Assembly: GCA_030615855.1 (NCBI GenBank)
Contig: JAUWYL010000002.1
Location: 1-64,000 of the forward strand
Direction of reading: 5' to 3'
DNA: 64,000 bases
DNA from: a bacterium
Lineage (GTDB): Bacteria; UBP18; UBA7526
How positions within the stretch are numbered: the first letter of the stretch is position 1; every line of letters begins with the position of its first letter. The notes beneath the pieces are model-generated. The model searched no databases, was not told the origin of the DNA, and worked only from the letters and a program-made list of their open reading frames with translations. Positions 41,955 through 51,707 of this stretch are shown piece by piece. The translations under genes and the position numbers were made by a program.

Positions 41955-42095
41955 TTCCTTCTCTTGCAGCTACTTGATAGCTTGCCTGTCCCGTTGTCCG
42001 ATTTATCGGACTTTACGGGGATTGCTCGATAGTTCTCTTTTGCTCTTTTCTCTCCGTTTCCTGCTCTTTGCTCATCTGCTCACTTTCCCACCTGC
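41955..42095. repeat. Spacer with CTGCTCAC-type arrays and a palindrome
   Basis: Hairpin GTCCGATTTATCGGAC (41996-42011), then CTCTTTTGCTCTTTTCTCTCC and CTGCTCACTTTCCCACCTG, CTCACCTGCTC units (42066-42104). The array runs on into the coding end of the downstream 1430-residue gene and encodes its basic tail. It resembles the murE-murF spacer. Confidence 0.65.
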
Positions 42096-45000
42096 TCACC
42101 TGCTCTTTGTTTTCCGCTTCCTTCTCCTCACCCCCGTCCCCACCAAATATCCTATGCACCCCACAAAAGTCGCCCCTGAAATAAACAATCCCAGATAGAA
42201 TAAACTTTGCGGCCAGAAGTATAGAATAATCTCAAATTCCTCAGGTTTGTTTTCTATATCTTTAATTTTTAATTTTTCATTTTTAATTTTAAATTGTTCT
42301 ATTGGAACCCACCACCCATTCGCATATCCATTCACCAAGTAATGTTCCTTTATATCTGCTTTCCGGAACAAATACCTTATATCACCCGGAGTAAACTTCT
42401 GAAGATGCTTTGCCTCTTTCACCCCTAATCCCGGATACTCAGCAATTATTTCATCAAAATTTTCTTCTTTGATTTTTGATTTTTGATTTTTGATTTTTGA
42501 TTTTTTAACGTACGCTCTCCACCCCTCATGATAACTTTCACTAAACACCAACCAAAATGGCTCTGTTGCATTCTTAACCTTCACTCTATACTTAGTAGGA
42601 TTTATCTTCTGAAAAGATATTTCCGGCCCGTCTTTGGACTCTGTACCTTTTATTTGCGTTGATTCGCGTCCTCTTTCTATTCGCGACCATTCGCGTCCCC
42701 CTATAGCCATAAAATCCAACTTACTCTCCAACCCCGGAAACAAGGCTTCTAGATTATGATAGCCCTCTTCTAAATAAATAGGAGAAGCAATATACCAATA
42801 GCCAGATTTAATCAGTAATACCTTTTTCTGGTCAACTTTCAGAATAGGAGGGAGAGGACGGGCTTTTTTATACGGGAGGATCTCTTCATTATATATCTGG
42901 AGATGCTGGAGAAAAACAGATTCACGTCCTTGTTTTTCTTGGCGTCTTTCAGTTTCCTTTTGCGTCTTTGCGGTTGCAATTCGCGTTAATTCGCGTTCCT
43001 CAATATCAAGTTCCGAATTCTTGGATAATCCAATATCCAGTTTGACGAGATAGTAGTGGTCTCTATTGGGAAACTCGATTTTGGCTAATTGAAGAGCCTC
43101 GAGAGGAATATTCTCAGTGGGAATTCCCTCCTGAGTCACTTTTCCGTCAGATTTCCCATCAGCGTCAAAATCGAGATGGAGAGTCATGCTAACTAAGAGA
43201 TTGCGGGGATCCTCATTCTGATGAATGAGATTGATATAAGGATACTTTTCTAAATCCAAGTTTTCAAAGGAACGAGAAAGGATTATCCTGCTCTTCCTTC
43301 TTTTTAGTTTTTTTATTAAACATATCCTTTCATTAAAAGCATAATTCCGACTCTTAACACATTTGTCTTCGCTAAAACCATATAATCTAAAATTCTTAAA
43401 GCTTGTTTTATACCAGCCTTTATCAGAAAAAGTGGAACAATCGAGCCCCTCTCTTTTAGAAATTTTCAAATAAATTTTTACCAAATGAAAAGAAGTATTA
43501 GCAGAAAGGCTCTGACTCAAAGAATTTCTTACCTTCTCATAGAGATTAAAACTATGCCTGCTAAATTGTTTTTTTAAAGTAGCAGGTAATTCCTCAGAGA
43601 TTCTGGTATCTGTCTTTCCATCATTGTCAAGGTCGATCCCTAAAATTATTTCAATCTTCTGAACCCCGGAATTTGTAAGACGATAATTTATCTCAAAAGA
43701 AGGATACTTTTCTAAATCAATTGGCTCTATGTTTCTCTTTAACCCTAGAAACTCTCTTTCCCTTGCATCACCATCAAAGTAGGTGCTCACAGTTAGAATA
43801 TCCTTTCCGGTAGAGGCAAAATATTTCACGTTCCTAGGGACAAAAGACCACCCCTTTCCTATCCTTTCTTTTAAGCCATAGTCCGGTGCTTTAACATACT
43901 GAGGACTGACCTTTGCTCTTAAGGAGTATTTTCCAGAGGAAGGAAGATAAAAAGATCCTTTAAGTGATCTTTCCTCCCAAGAGTCAATATCACTACTAAG
44001 TTCCTTAGAGAAAAGGTGAGTTGGCGAATCCTCAGCCTTCTTTAAATAATCCCGGATTTCATCTTCACCCTGAATAACTTTTTCCTCTGGGACAATCACC
44101 AACTCCTGCGGTGCTTCCTCTACCCTAATCTTATATTTTCCCCTTTTTAACTCAATTTCTCCAATCTTTCTCCACTGGTTTCCTGAAGCTTGGAACTTGG
44201 AGTTTGGAGCTTGGAGTATCCTCTCTCTGCTCTCGGCTCCCTGCTCTAAGCTTTTTATCTCTATCTTGACTTTTTCGTTCTTAGTATATACTTGATAAAC
44301 CCCTTCCTCCTTAGCCTCAAAAACAACCGGCTTCTTACTATCTTCAATCTTAATTCCATAATCGGGTTCTAAAATTTGGAGAGTCAAATCCAAAGGATTA
44401 CTGTTAGAAAATGTAAATGCCTTAGACTGGAAAAGGAGCTTCTCCAATACTTTCTCTTCTTGCTGTTCACTGAAGAAGAGTACTGGTTTATTATCCAAAT
44501 ATCTGGTGTAGGTAAGTGGTACTAAGGTTTTTACATCTCCTTTAATAAAGACGGGGGAAGTGGCGGAATAGATACGAGGCAAAAAGTATTCATCATCAAG
44601 TTTATAAAGGTTGAGTTTGCCAAAATTCCTATCCCGTTTAATTCCCTCCTGAGAATTAAGGAAAGCAGTAAGATTGCCCAGGTTATGTCTAAACCACCAA
44701 GGATGATGCTTAATAAGTGCCCAATTTATATCTCGATGTAAAAGTATATATTTAACATTCAATAATCCGAAAAGTCGCTTAGCACGGACTTGAGTGGGCT
44801 TTTCTTCTATTTGTTTGCTAAGTAACAGTGGAATTTCATATCCTCTTCCCGTATTAGTATAGATGACTGGCTTGGCAGAAAAGAACCTTATGATATCGCC
44901 TCCGGAATAACCAGTATCTTCCCAGAGATAAATAGTATTGTAACTTTTTGACAGGGGTAGAGAAAAAATCCTCTCACTATCTTTACCCTGGCCAGTCCAT

Positions 45001-46388
45001 TCTTTAAATCGATAATAATACTCAGGAATCTTTATTCTGGCAGAAGGGATTATTCCTCCTCCGGCAAAAATAACATCGCCGGTCCAAAAAGGAAAAACAA
45101 GAACCAGAAAAAGTAGCATGAAAATACAGGCGGCAGATAAAAAAGAAAGGCTTCTGCTAAATCTCTTAGATAAAAAGTCAACAGTGGAACTTATTCCTAG
45201 TCCTAAAAGTGGCGTCAGGGCCAAGGTAAGCATTAACCCCCATTTTTGAATATTGGCCTTAAAGGCTGTCCCCAATAAAGGAATATGTTGATAGAACCAG
45301 ATATTTACATTGGCTAAAGGGGGCTTGGCTCCTTTAACTAAAAATAATCCTACGATAGCTAAGATACTAAAATAGATACATCCCGTTCTTTTATATTCCG
45401 ATCTCTTCAATAGGGGTAAGAAACTGAAAAAGGGAATCAAGAAACTTATCAGAATAAAGGGCCGGGTAAGATAAAATTTAGCCCAACGATAGTAAGGAAC
45501 ACCCTCCCATTCGCCATGTAGAGACCAGAGGCCCCCTAATCTTAAGGCACCTAACAATTTTCCACTATTAAGTTTGAAAGTTTCTAAATTCGAAATGAAC
45601 CCTAAGGAGGGGTCAGAAACCGCTCTTTGTTCTTCAAAAATGATGCTCCCATAGGGAATAATCCAGAATAGATTCAGAGATAGCCAGAGGATAATTAAAA
45701 TAGATGTCAAGTAAACGGCCTGTTTTATAAGCCTGCGCTCTTTATTATTTATCAAGCAATAATAAAGTAAGTAAGAGAAGATAATAAACCAATGGACAAT
45801 AGCAAGCGCCGGATTAGCATATCCATAGGTTCCCATAACAAACCAGACAATTGCTAAAATGAAGATATATTTTAATCCCTTAGCAGAATTTAGGGATTTT
45901 ATAAATAATCCTAAGATAAGGGGACTTATGACATACGCTGGCATTAACATGCCAGAGGCCAAATGCCAGGGGATTTGAAGAACATAGGGATTCATCATAT
46001 AGAAAAAAGAAGCAGCAAGTTTCGCTATCCTCTTAAACCCCAGAATAGAACAGAGATAATACATCGCTAAACCAGAAAGGGCAAACCAGAGATAAAACAA
46101 CGATTTTTCAAAGAAGAGTAACGATAATCCAATATGTTCTGTAAGGGCGGCATAGAGGGTATAGGGCATGAGAAAAGCTAATTGGCCTGGAGCAGGATAA
46201 CCCAGAGAAATAGTATGGTCCCAAAAATATAAGGTATTATGAAAAAATTGTATTCTTGATAAAGGAAACCCAAAATCCCCTGTAGCAATAATAAAATTAC
46301 CCCGGAACCAGGTTAGGGATAGAAGGCCTAAGAATAGTATTAATCCCATATCAAGAGATAGGATTTTGGTCCTGGCATTCACTTTCAT
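42096..46388 (-). CDS. Giant multi-pass membrane protein (AftD/DUF3367- or YfhO-like GT-C candidate)
   Basis: 1430 residues. N-terminal half (about 1-440) has a dozen or more hydrophobic helices with FWDHTISLGYPAPGQLAFLMPYTLY near the start, as in GT-C lipid-linked sugar transferases. A large extracytoplasmic part follows (about 450-1350), with several beta-sandwich/jelly-roll-like repeats (EKYPSFEINYRL, LEKYPYINLIHQ) and two DLDNDGKTD/DFDADGKSD calcium-loop-like motifs. A final C-terminal helix pair ends FLGLFISGATFVGCIG. At least five hydrophilic stretches are encoded by short-repeat arrays: 42261-42296, 42468-42506, 42654-42700, 42921-43001 and 44184-44251. Overlaps the next gene as ATGA. 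Confidence 0.75.
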   Translation of the reverse strand: MKVNARTKILSLDMGLILFLGLLSLTWFRGNFIIATGDFGFPLSRIQFFHNTLYFWDHTISLGYPAPGQLAFLMPYTLYAALTEHIGLSLLFFEKSLFYLWFALSGLAMYYLCSILGFKRIAKLAASFFYMMNPYVLQIPWHLASGMLMPAYVISPLILGLFIKSLNSAKGLKYIFILAIVWFVMGTYGYANPALAIVHWFIIFSYLLYYCLINNKERRLIKQAVYLTSILIILWLSLNLFWIIPYGSIIFEEQRAVSDPSLGFISNLETFKLNSGKLLGALRLGGLWSLHGEWEGVPYYRWAKFYLTRPFILISFLIPFFSFLPLLKRSEYKRTGCIYFSILAIVGLFLVKGAKPPLANVNIWFYQHIPLLGTAFKANIQKWGLMLTLALTPLLGLGISSTVDFLSKRFSRSLSFLSAACIFMLLFLVLVFPFWTGDVIFAGGGIIPSARIKIPEYYYRFKEWTGQGKDSERIFSLPLSKSYNTIYLWEDTGYSGGDIIRFFSAKPVIYTNTGRGYEIPLLLSKQIEEKPTQVRAKRLFGLLNVKYILLHRDINWALIKHHPWWFRHNLGNLTAFLNSQEGIKRDRNFGKLNLYKLDDEYFLPRIYSATSPVFIKGDVKTLVPLTYTRYLDNKPVLFFSEQQEEKVLEKLLFQSKAFTFSNSNPLDLTLQILEPDYGIKIEDSKKPVVFEAKEEGVYQVYTKNEKVKIEIKSLEQGAESRERILQAPNSKFQASGNQWRKIGEIELKRGKYKIRVEEAPQELVIVPEEKVIQGEDEIRDYLKKAEDSPTHLFSKELSSDIDSWEERSLKGSFYLPSSGKYSLRAKVSPQYVKAPDYGLKERIGKGWSFVPRNVKYFASTGKDILTVSTYFDGDAREREFLGLKRNIEPIDLEKYPSFEINYRLTNSGVQKIEIILGIDLDNDGKTDTRISEELPATLKKQFSRHSFNLYEKVRNSLSQSLSANTSFHLVKIYLKISKREGLDCSTFSDKGWYKTSFKNFRLYGFSEDKCVKSRNYAFNERICLIKKLKRRKSRIILSRSFENLDLEKYPYINLIHQNEDPRNLLVSMTLHLDFDADGKSDGKVTQEGIPTENIPLEALQLAKIEFPNRDHYYLVKLDIGLSKNSELDIEERELTRIATAKTQKETERRQEKQGRESVFLQHLQIYNEEILPYKKARPLPPILKVDQKKVLLIKSGYWYIASPIYLEEGYHNLEALFPGLESKLDFMAIGGREWSRIERGRESTQIKGTESKDGPEISFQKINPTKYRVKVKNATEPFWLVFSESYHEGWRAYVKKSKIKNQKSKIKEENFDEIIAEYPGLGVKEAKHLQKFTPGDIRYLFRKADIKEHYLVNGYANGWWVPIEQFKIKNEKLKIKDIENKPEEFEIILYFWPQSLFYLGLFISGATFVGCIGYLVGTGVRRRKRKTKSR

Positions 46389-47893
46389 TTTCTCTTATTG
46401 CCGCCCTCCCATAATGCAGCGATTCCTTTCTTCTCTATTGAAGTCGGATTTAAGATAAACCGGGAAAAATTTCTTCCCAGTTTTAAGATATAAGTGAAGT
46501 CTTCGAGAGATCTTATTTTATTCAGATATCGCCAAGGTCTCTTGAGTCGGCTTCTCAAAAAACGAGAGAAGGCCTCTCCCTGGAGCTTTTTGAGTTCCTT
46601 ATGGGTGAAATACTTAGTCTTGCAGCCCCGAACGACATTAAGAGCCCCAGTTTTGGGAAGTAAGCCCTCCTTAAGGTAAATATCATACATTGGAGTTCCG
46701 GGAAGAGGGTTAGCAATATAGAAAATAGCAAAATCCAAGTAAGAATTAATAGCAAAGTTGATGGTATCCTCGATAGAATCAAGCTTTTCATAGGGAAAAC
46801 CAATGATAAACGTTCCGATAGTCCAGAGACCAATATGATGGGCATATTTTATAATTGCCTGCGCATAGTTATAATTGTAATTCTTGCCCAGAAACTTCAG
46901 GGTTTTTTTATTACCAGATTCAAGACCAAAGGTCAGACGATAGCACCCAGCTTGCTTCATTTTTCTCAGCAGTTCTTTATGGAGTAACCAAACCGCTATA
47001 CCATTAGGTGTAGTCCATTTGATATTAAGCTTTCGCTTAATAATTTCTTCGCATATTCCCATAAGTCGTTCCCTATCTACTGAAATACTATCGTCTAAGA
47101 AAGAAATCTCTTCTATATGATAATTCTTCACTAGTTCTTCGATTTCATCAACTACATTTTGAGGTGAACGGGCCCGCCATCTTCGGCCCCAAACCGTCTT
47201 GACGGCGCAAAAGATACAGTTTCCCGGACAGCCTCGGGAAGTAATTACGGTAGCCTCTCGCTTCCTCATTATATAATTGGTTCGGGTAGCAATTTCATGG
47301 AAATAAATATCCATTGGTAAAAGGTGACGTGCCGGAAAAGGCAGACTATTAAGCTCCTTAATAAAGGGGCGAGGTGGATTCTCAATTATCTTTCCCCTTT
47401 TGCGAATAAAGGTTCCCAGAATGTTATCTAAGTTTTTTGTTTTTTTAAAGTTCTTAACAATTTCTAAAAAAGTGATTTCACCCTCTCCTTTAACAACAAT
47501 ATCAACATTTTTATCTTTTAAAACCTCGCAGGGATCTGAAGAAGGGTGGGCACCTCCCATTACCACCAAAATTTTGGGGTCAACCTCTTTGACTATTTTT
47601 GCCGTCCCATAGGCATCTCGGGCATGAAGAGTAGATTGGCAGGTGATACCCACGATCTGAGGGGAATATTCTTTCAAGCGTTTCTTTATCTCTCTTATTC
47701 CCAAACCATAGCGCAATTTTTTTCCTACTATCCTTACTTCATGCGCCCCTTCAGCAGCAATATCTAAGACAAAAACATTAACTCCATGCTGCTCGAGATA
47801 GGCAGCTAAGTAGCCCAATCCCAAAACGGGGCTCACTCCCCCCGGATCATCAGGATAAACGGTTAAAAATGGATTAAGAAGTAAAACCTTCAT
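46385..47893 (-). CDS. B12-binding radical SAM protein (BchE/Methylase-like)
   Basis: 502 residues from the ATG at 47893 (MKVLLLNPFLTVYPDDPGG); the frame extends upstream over the GT2 gene. The N-terminal cobalamin-binding Rossmann domain has VVMGGAHPSSDPCEVL (about 100-115), and the radical SAM core has SRGCPGNCIFCAVK (CxxxCxxC, about 227-240). Members methylate or rearrange unreactive carbons in lipids, hopanoids, pigments and natural products. In this locus the substrate is unknown: a glycolipid, or a phosphonate as in Fom3, are possible. The start follows the GT2 stop by one base. Confidence 0.85.
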   Translation of the reverse strand: MKVLLLNPFLTVYPDDPGGVSPVLGLGYLAAYLEQHGVNVFVLDIAAEGAHEVRIVGKKLRYGLGIREIKKRLKEYSPQIVGITCQSTLHARDAYGTAKIVKEVDPKILVVMGGAHPSSDPCEVLKDKNVDIVVKGEGEITFLEIVKNFKKTKNLDNILGTFIRKRGKIIENPPRPFIKELNSLPFPARHLLPMDIYFHEIATRTNYIMRKREATVITSRGCPGNCIFCAVKTVWGRRWRARSPQNVVDEIEELVKNYHIEEISFLDDSISVDRERLMGICEEIIKRKLNIKWTTPNGIAVWLLHKELLRKMKQAGCYRLTFGLESGNKKTLKFLGKNYNYNYAQAIIKYAHHIGLWTIGTFIIGFPYEKLDSIEDTINFAINSYLDFAIFYIANPLPGTPMYDIYLKEGLLPKTGALNVVRGCKTKYFTHKELKKLQGEAFSRFLRSRLKRPWRYLNKIRSLEDFTYILKLGRNFSRFILNPTSIEKKGIAALWEGGNKRK

Positions 47894-47894
47894 T

Positions 47895-48839
47895 CTATCT
47901 CCAGATATTCTCAACCTTACCGCCCACGACGTATCGCAAGCCGTCAAAGCTTCCTTGCAGATGTGGCTTAAGGAATTGCCAACCACCATGGAAACGAATG
48001 ATTTTATAGATAAAATAAAAGGTGAAGAGAGGAAAAAAGAAAAGCATAAAGATAATAAAATTTAATTTAGGTGCATGGTGCTTCATAAAAATTACCCTGT
48101 TTCTAGCAAAATAATAGGCTCTCATGGGAAAATTAAACCCCATACCCCTGATTCCTTTAATACTCTCCTTTGAGCCCATTCGGTGCCAAAGTTTAGCCGT
48201 GGGACAAAAGATAACTTTAAAGCCGGCTTTTCGTGCCCGAAAACCATAATCAGTATCCCCATAGGTCATAAATAAAGCCTCATTATGCCCCTTAAGTTTA
48301 TTAACTACTTTTCTAGTAGCTAAATAGGCGGTAGGGGCAAATTGCGTTTCCCGAACTTGATCCCACTGTCCTTTATCCTCCTCATTAGCTCCGATATTTT
48401 TTGTTTGACTGGTTAAAAGATTCACATATGAACCAGCGTACCAAATCACATCTTTACAGTCATAGTAATACATTTTGGGGCAAACGACCCCTACCCGAGA
48501 ATCATTTTCGGCTATTTTTGTAAGTTCAGTCAAAAGTTTTTTATCAACAATTGTATCGGAGTCCAGGAACAAGATATATTCCCCTTTAGCATACTTTTGC
48601 CCTAAATTTTTGCCACCATTGAGCCCCAGGTTCTCTTTTGCTACTACTACCTTAACCCTCGGAAATTTTTCTCTTACTGCCTGGGCTGTTCCATCACTTG
48701 AGGCATTATCTACCAAAATCACCTCAAAATTGGGATAATCCATCCTCAGAACCGAATTGAGGCAATCTAAGACAATACTTTTGCGATTTCTGGTGGTAAT
48801 AATTATTGAAGCTAACTTTACATCCATCTTTCTAACCAT
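47895..48839 (-). CDS. GT2-family glycosyltransferase
   Basis: 314 residues (an internal ATG at 48827 is an alternative). GT-A fold: ASIIITTRNRKSIVLDCLNSVL (about 10-31), VDNASSDGTAQAV, LGLNGGKNLG, LFLDSDTIVD with the DxD at about 93-95, then YGDTDYGFRARKAGF and FARNRVIFM. Rhamnosyl/galactofuranosyl-like. One hydrophobic segment at about 255-275 near the C-terminus. The start overlaps the asnB stop, so it is co-translated. Confidence 0.88.
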   Translation of the reverse strand: MVRKMDVKLASIIITTRNRKSIVLDCLNSVLRMDYPNFEVILVDNASSDGTAQAVREKFPRVKVVVAKENLGLNGGKNLGQKYAKGEYILFLDSDTIVDKKLLTELTKIAENDSRVGVVCPKMYYYDCKDVIWYAGSYVNLLTSQTKNIGANEEDKGQWDQVRETQFAPTAYLATRKVVNKLKGHNEALFMTYGDTDYGFRARKAGFKVIFCPTAKLWHRMGSKESIKGIRGMGFNFPMRAYYFARNRVIFMKHHAPKLNFIIFMLFFFPLFTFYFIYKIIRFHGGWQFLKPHLQGSFDGLRYVVGGKVENIWR

Positions 48840-50629
48840 TGCTCAAAAACTAAAAGGGTCCAAATCTGATGGGGGTTATTTCTATTTAAAGTCCTTTCCA
48901 CTTTTTCAGGATTTAAAATTCCCTCTTTCTTGATTTTTTGAAGAGAAAGACTTTCAGATACCAGGGGCTTCAGCTCCTTTTGAAGCCATCTTGCTAAAGG
49001 GATACCAAGGCCCATCTTCGGCCTGAAAACAACCTCTCTTGGCAGAAACTCCCCAGCAATCTCTTTTAAAAGAGACTTGGTCTTAAACCCCTTTAATTTT
49101 AACCGAGCAGGAATTTGGGCACAAAACTCAACCAATTTTCTATCTAAAAAAGGGCAACGCACCTCTAAGGATGTTGCCATGCTGGCCCGATCGGTTTTAA
49201 CCAGATATAAATCGGATAAAGTTAACTTAATGTCCAGAAAAAATGCCTCATCAAGAGCATCTTTACCATTAAAGGCTTTATGGTATCTTCTGATATCTTC
49301 AAACAGTTCCATTTTCTTTCCCGTTAAATTCTCTACTTCTTGGAGAGAAAATGGACTAATCCAGAGTTGGTTGCGGAGATGCAAAGGATAAGAAGAATAA
49401 CGCAAGAAAGTCTTTATTTTCCCTGAGAAAAGATTAGCCAAAAGATATAGGGGGAGTCGATGGATAGAGGTTTTTTTCAAAAACCAGTGAGCCAAATATT
49501 TTGGGTAGCCAGCAAAATTTTCGTCCCCCCCATCACCGGAAAGAGCCACCTTAACGCCCTTTTGGGTAAAAGAAGAAAGCAAAAGAGTGGGCAGAAGTGA
49601 GGGGTCAGCCATGGGCTCATCTAAAAATTGGACTATCTTTAAAACCTGTTCTGAAATTTCTTCTTGGGAAAATATTTTAAGGTGGTGGTCAATCCCAAGG
49701 TGTTTAGCCACTAACTTAGCATAAGGAGATTCGTCAAAACCTTTTTCTTTAAAACCAATGCTGAAAGCTTGAATTTGGGAAGGTGAAATAATCTTGGTCA
49801 TTAAAGCTACTACTATGCTAGAATCAACTCCCCCGCTTAAAAAAACACCCAAAGGAACATCAGAGATTAGTCTTTTCTTAATGGCTTCTTGCAAGAGCAC
49901 AACTACCTTCTTCTTTATTTCCTCTCTACTCAAATCTTCGATTTTCGAAGAATAGTCAAGCTCCCAGTACTTTTCCTCCTTTATCTTGCTGTTTTTCCCT
50001 ACTACCATAAAATGACCTGGTAGAAGTTTTCTTATTCCCTTAAAAATTGTTGCCGGAGCCGGGATAAAGCCATATAAAAGATACTTCGCCAGTGATTTGG
50101 AATCCAGCTCCTTTTTAAATCCGGGATAGGCCAAAATCCCTTTTATTTCTGAGGCAAAGATGAATTTATTACCAAAGATTGCCCAGCAAAGCGGCTTTTT
50201 CCCTAAAGGATCGCGCGCCAAAAATAAATATTTCTTTTTCTCATCCCAAATCGCCAAGGCAAACATTCCATCCAATTTTTTAAGGCATTCTTCTTCCTCT
50301 TCTTCATATAAATGCAAAACTGTTTCTGTATCGCTCCGGGTATAAAATTGATGCCCCCTCTTCTCCAATTCCTCCCTTAGCTTCTGAAAGTTGTAGATTT
50401 CACCATTCGAGACGATCCATAAACTTCTGTCTTCATTATGAATCGGTTGATGGCCAGTGGCCAGATCGATGATACTTAAGCGTCGATTTCCCAGGCCTAC
50501 ATTCTCCTTAAGGTAAATACCCCAATCATCAGGTCCACGATGAACCAGGGTTTGATTCATTGCTCTTAAGGCGTTTTCCTCAACCGCCTTCTTTGAATTA
50601 AACTCTAAAATCCCACAAATACCACACAT
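48818..50629 (-). CDS. asnB: Asparagine synthase (glutamine-hydrolysing), AsnB-type
   Basis: 603 residues. The class II amidotransferase nucleophile Cys2 follows the initiator Met (MCGICGILEF). The glutaminase domain continues with NRRLSIIDLATGHQPIHNE and SNGEIYNF. The synthetase domain has the ATP-binding SGGVDSS at about 266-272 and GDGGDENFAGY at about 380. Such AsnB genes in polysaccharide loci often amidate uronic acids or make asparagine-like linkages. Shares TAATG with a tiny upstream frame. Confidence 0.93.
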   Translation of the reverse strand: MCGICGILEFNSKKAVEENALRAMNQTLVHRGPDDWGIYLKENVGLGNRRLSIIDLATGHQPIHNEDRSLWIVSNGEIYNFQKLREELEKRGHQFYTRSDTETVLHLYEEEEEECLKKLDGMFALAIWDEKKKYLFLARDPLGKKPLCWAIFGNKFIFASEIKGILAYPGFKKELDSKSLAKYLLYGFIPAPATIFKGIRKLLPGHFMVVGKNSKIKEEKYWELDYSSKIEDLSREEIKKKVVVLLQEAIKKRLISDVPLGVFLSGGVDSSIVVALMTKIISPSQIQAFSIGFKEKGFDESPYAKLVAKHLGIDHHLKIFSQEEISEQVLKIVQFLDEPMADPSLLPTLLLSSFTQKGVKVALSGDGGDENFAGYPKYLAHWFLKKTSIHRLPLYLLANLFSGKIKTFLRYSSYPLHLRNQLWISPFSLQEVENLTGKKMELFEDIRRYHKAFNGKDALDEAFFLDIKLTLSDLYLVKTDRASMATSLEVRCPFLDRKLVEFCAQIPARLKLKGFKTKSLLKEIAGEFLPREVVFRPKMGLGIPLARWLQKELKPLVSESLSLQKIKKEGILNPEKVERTLNRNNPHQIWTLLVFEQWLERWM

Positions 50630-50706
50630 TACCTTTTCTTTCTAATAAAACGATGGACAGTCTGAAAAAGCCAACCGAATCTTTTGCCCAAAAAACGACT
50701 CATCAT
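50629..50706 (-). CDS. Tiny basic frame coupled to asnB (25 residues)
   Basis: MMSRFLGKRFGWLFQTVHRFIRKKR, written here in part as MSRFLGKRFGWLF then VHRFIRKKR, is followed by TAATG shared with the asnB start. No clear ribosome-binding site. It may be a leader peptide, or the end of a lost upstream gene. The overlap is the only support. Confidence 0.28.
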   Translation of the reverse strand: MMSRFLGKRFGWLFQTVHRFIRKKR

Positions 50707-50749
50707 CAGAGTAACTAATGATCGATAATTAAGGTTAATAACCTAAGTC

Positions 50750-51682
50750 TTATTTTATGTTTGTTTCACTATTACTTCCTAACAAGAGATAACTAAAGAT
50801 AGGTCCTAAAATGAACACAAAAAATAAGGTAACTACTCTGATCAATCCAGCAACTAATAAACTTTGAGCGGGAGTTATACTAAATATCTTGGCACCTAAT
50901 ATGATAACTCCTTCTGTGATACCTAAAGCACCTGGAGTTAGGTTTATTAAAGTTGAGAAGGATAAAAGGGTAGAAATTAGTAAACTTTTTAGCATTGAAA
51001 TATCAATAGAGAAAGCCTGGAAAGCGAAATAAATACTATACAATTTTACCATAGAAATTAATAGAATTATCACCAGCAACTTAAAAGCAAGTTTCTGGTT
51101 ACTTTTAATGCGGTACCAACTATTTACAAAGTTACTAATGGTATTTAAACATCGATTGCCAAAATTCGGAATCTGGGGTGAAAAGATAATAATCAATGAA
51201 AGTACAAAGAATGCTACGCTAAAAAAAGAAAACAGGGGCAGATTAAAAATACCATAATGGAGATAGATTAACCCCATACATATTAGACCTATCAGGGAGT
51301 TAACAAAAAAAGTTATTAAATATAGGGCAGCCATGGTGCTTAAAAATGTAGCATAAGTGAAGTTGTGTCTTTTCTTTAAGTAAACGGCCCTTATCCCGGC
51401 ACCACCACGGAAGGGCATAAGATAGTTTCCCATAGTAGAAACAACTGATAGGCCAAACCATTCTCTAAAAGTTAGTTTAACTTCAAAAGAATCCAGCAAA
51501 ACCTTTGTGAAACATCCTAACAGAACTAAATTTAAAAAAATCATAAAAACAAGAACCATTAATGGAAAAGGAGAAAGTTGAAAAATTTTTGTAAATTCTG
51601 GTAAATGTTGCTTAACATAAATAGCAATCAAGCCGATAATTATCAGCGAAATTACCCATGATAAACATATTTTTAGCTTCAT
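50750..51682 (-). CDS. Flippase-like membrane protein (UPF0104/LPG synthase TM family)
   Basis: 310 residues, about eight hydrophobic helices. ICLSWVISLIIIGLIAIYV at the start, MPFRGGAGIRAVYLKKRHN (the conserved loop) at about 92, and LTPGALGITEGVIILGA at about 248 are signatures of the UPF0104 family (YbhN, AglD, MprF transmembrane part). Members flip or transfer lipid-linked groups. Next to the CDP-alcohol phosphatidyltransferase it may move the phospho- or phosphono-lipid made there. Confidence 0.82.
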   Translation of the reverse strand: MKLKICLSWVISLIIIGLIAIYVKQHLPEFTKIFQLSPFPLMVLVFMIFLNLVLLGCFTKVLLDSFEVKLTFREWFGLSVVSTMGNYLMPFRGGAGIRAVYLKKRHNFTYATFLSTMAALYLITFFVNSLIGLICMGLIYLHYGIFNLPLFSFFSVAFFVLSLIIIFSPQIPNFGNRCLNTISNFVNSWYRIKSNQKLAFKLLVIILLISMVKLYSIYFAFQAFSIDISMLKSLLISTLLSFSTLINLTPGALGITEGVIILGAKIFSITPAQSLLVAGLIRVVTLFFVFILGPIFSYLLLGSNSETNIK

Positions 51683-51707
51683 TGCTAAATCTTTTCTCCT
51701 ATCAAAA

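Noticed and set aside
742-42095. CRISPR array
   Set aside because: Repeats have 7-8 base units without constant-length unique spacers, vary in sequence from place to place, and no cas gene is seen.
37992-46388. Phase-variable surface system
   Set aside because: In-gene arrays of 7 or 8 bases could cause frameshifts, but all are in frame here and there is no sign of on/off alleles from a single sequence.
47894-47989. N-terminal extension of the B12-radical-SAM protein
   Set aside because: It overlaps the end of the GT2 gene in another frame; MKVLLLNP at 47893 is the typical start of the cobalamin-binding domain.
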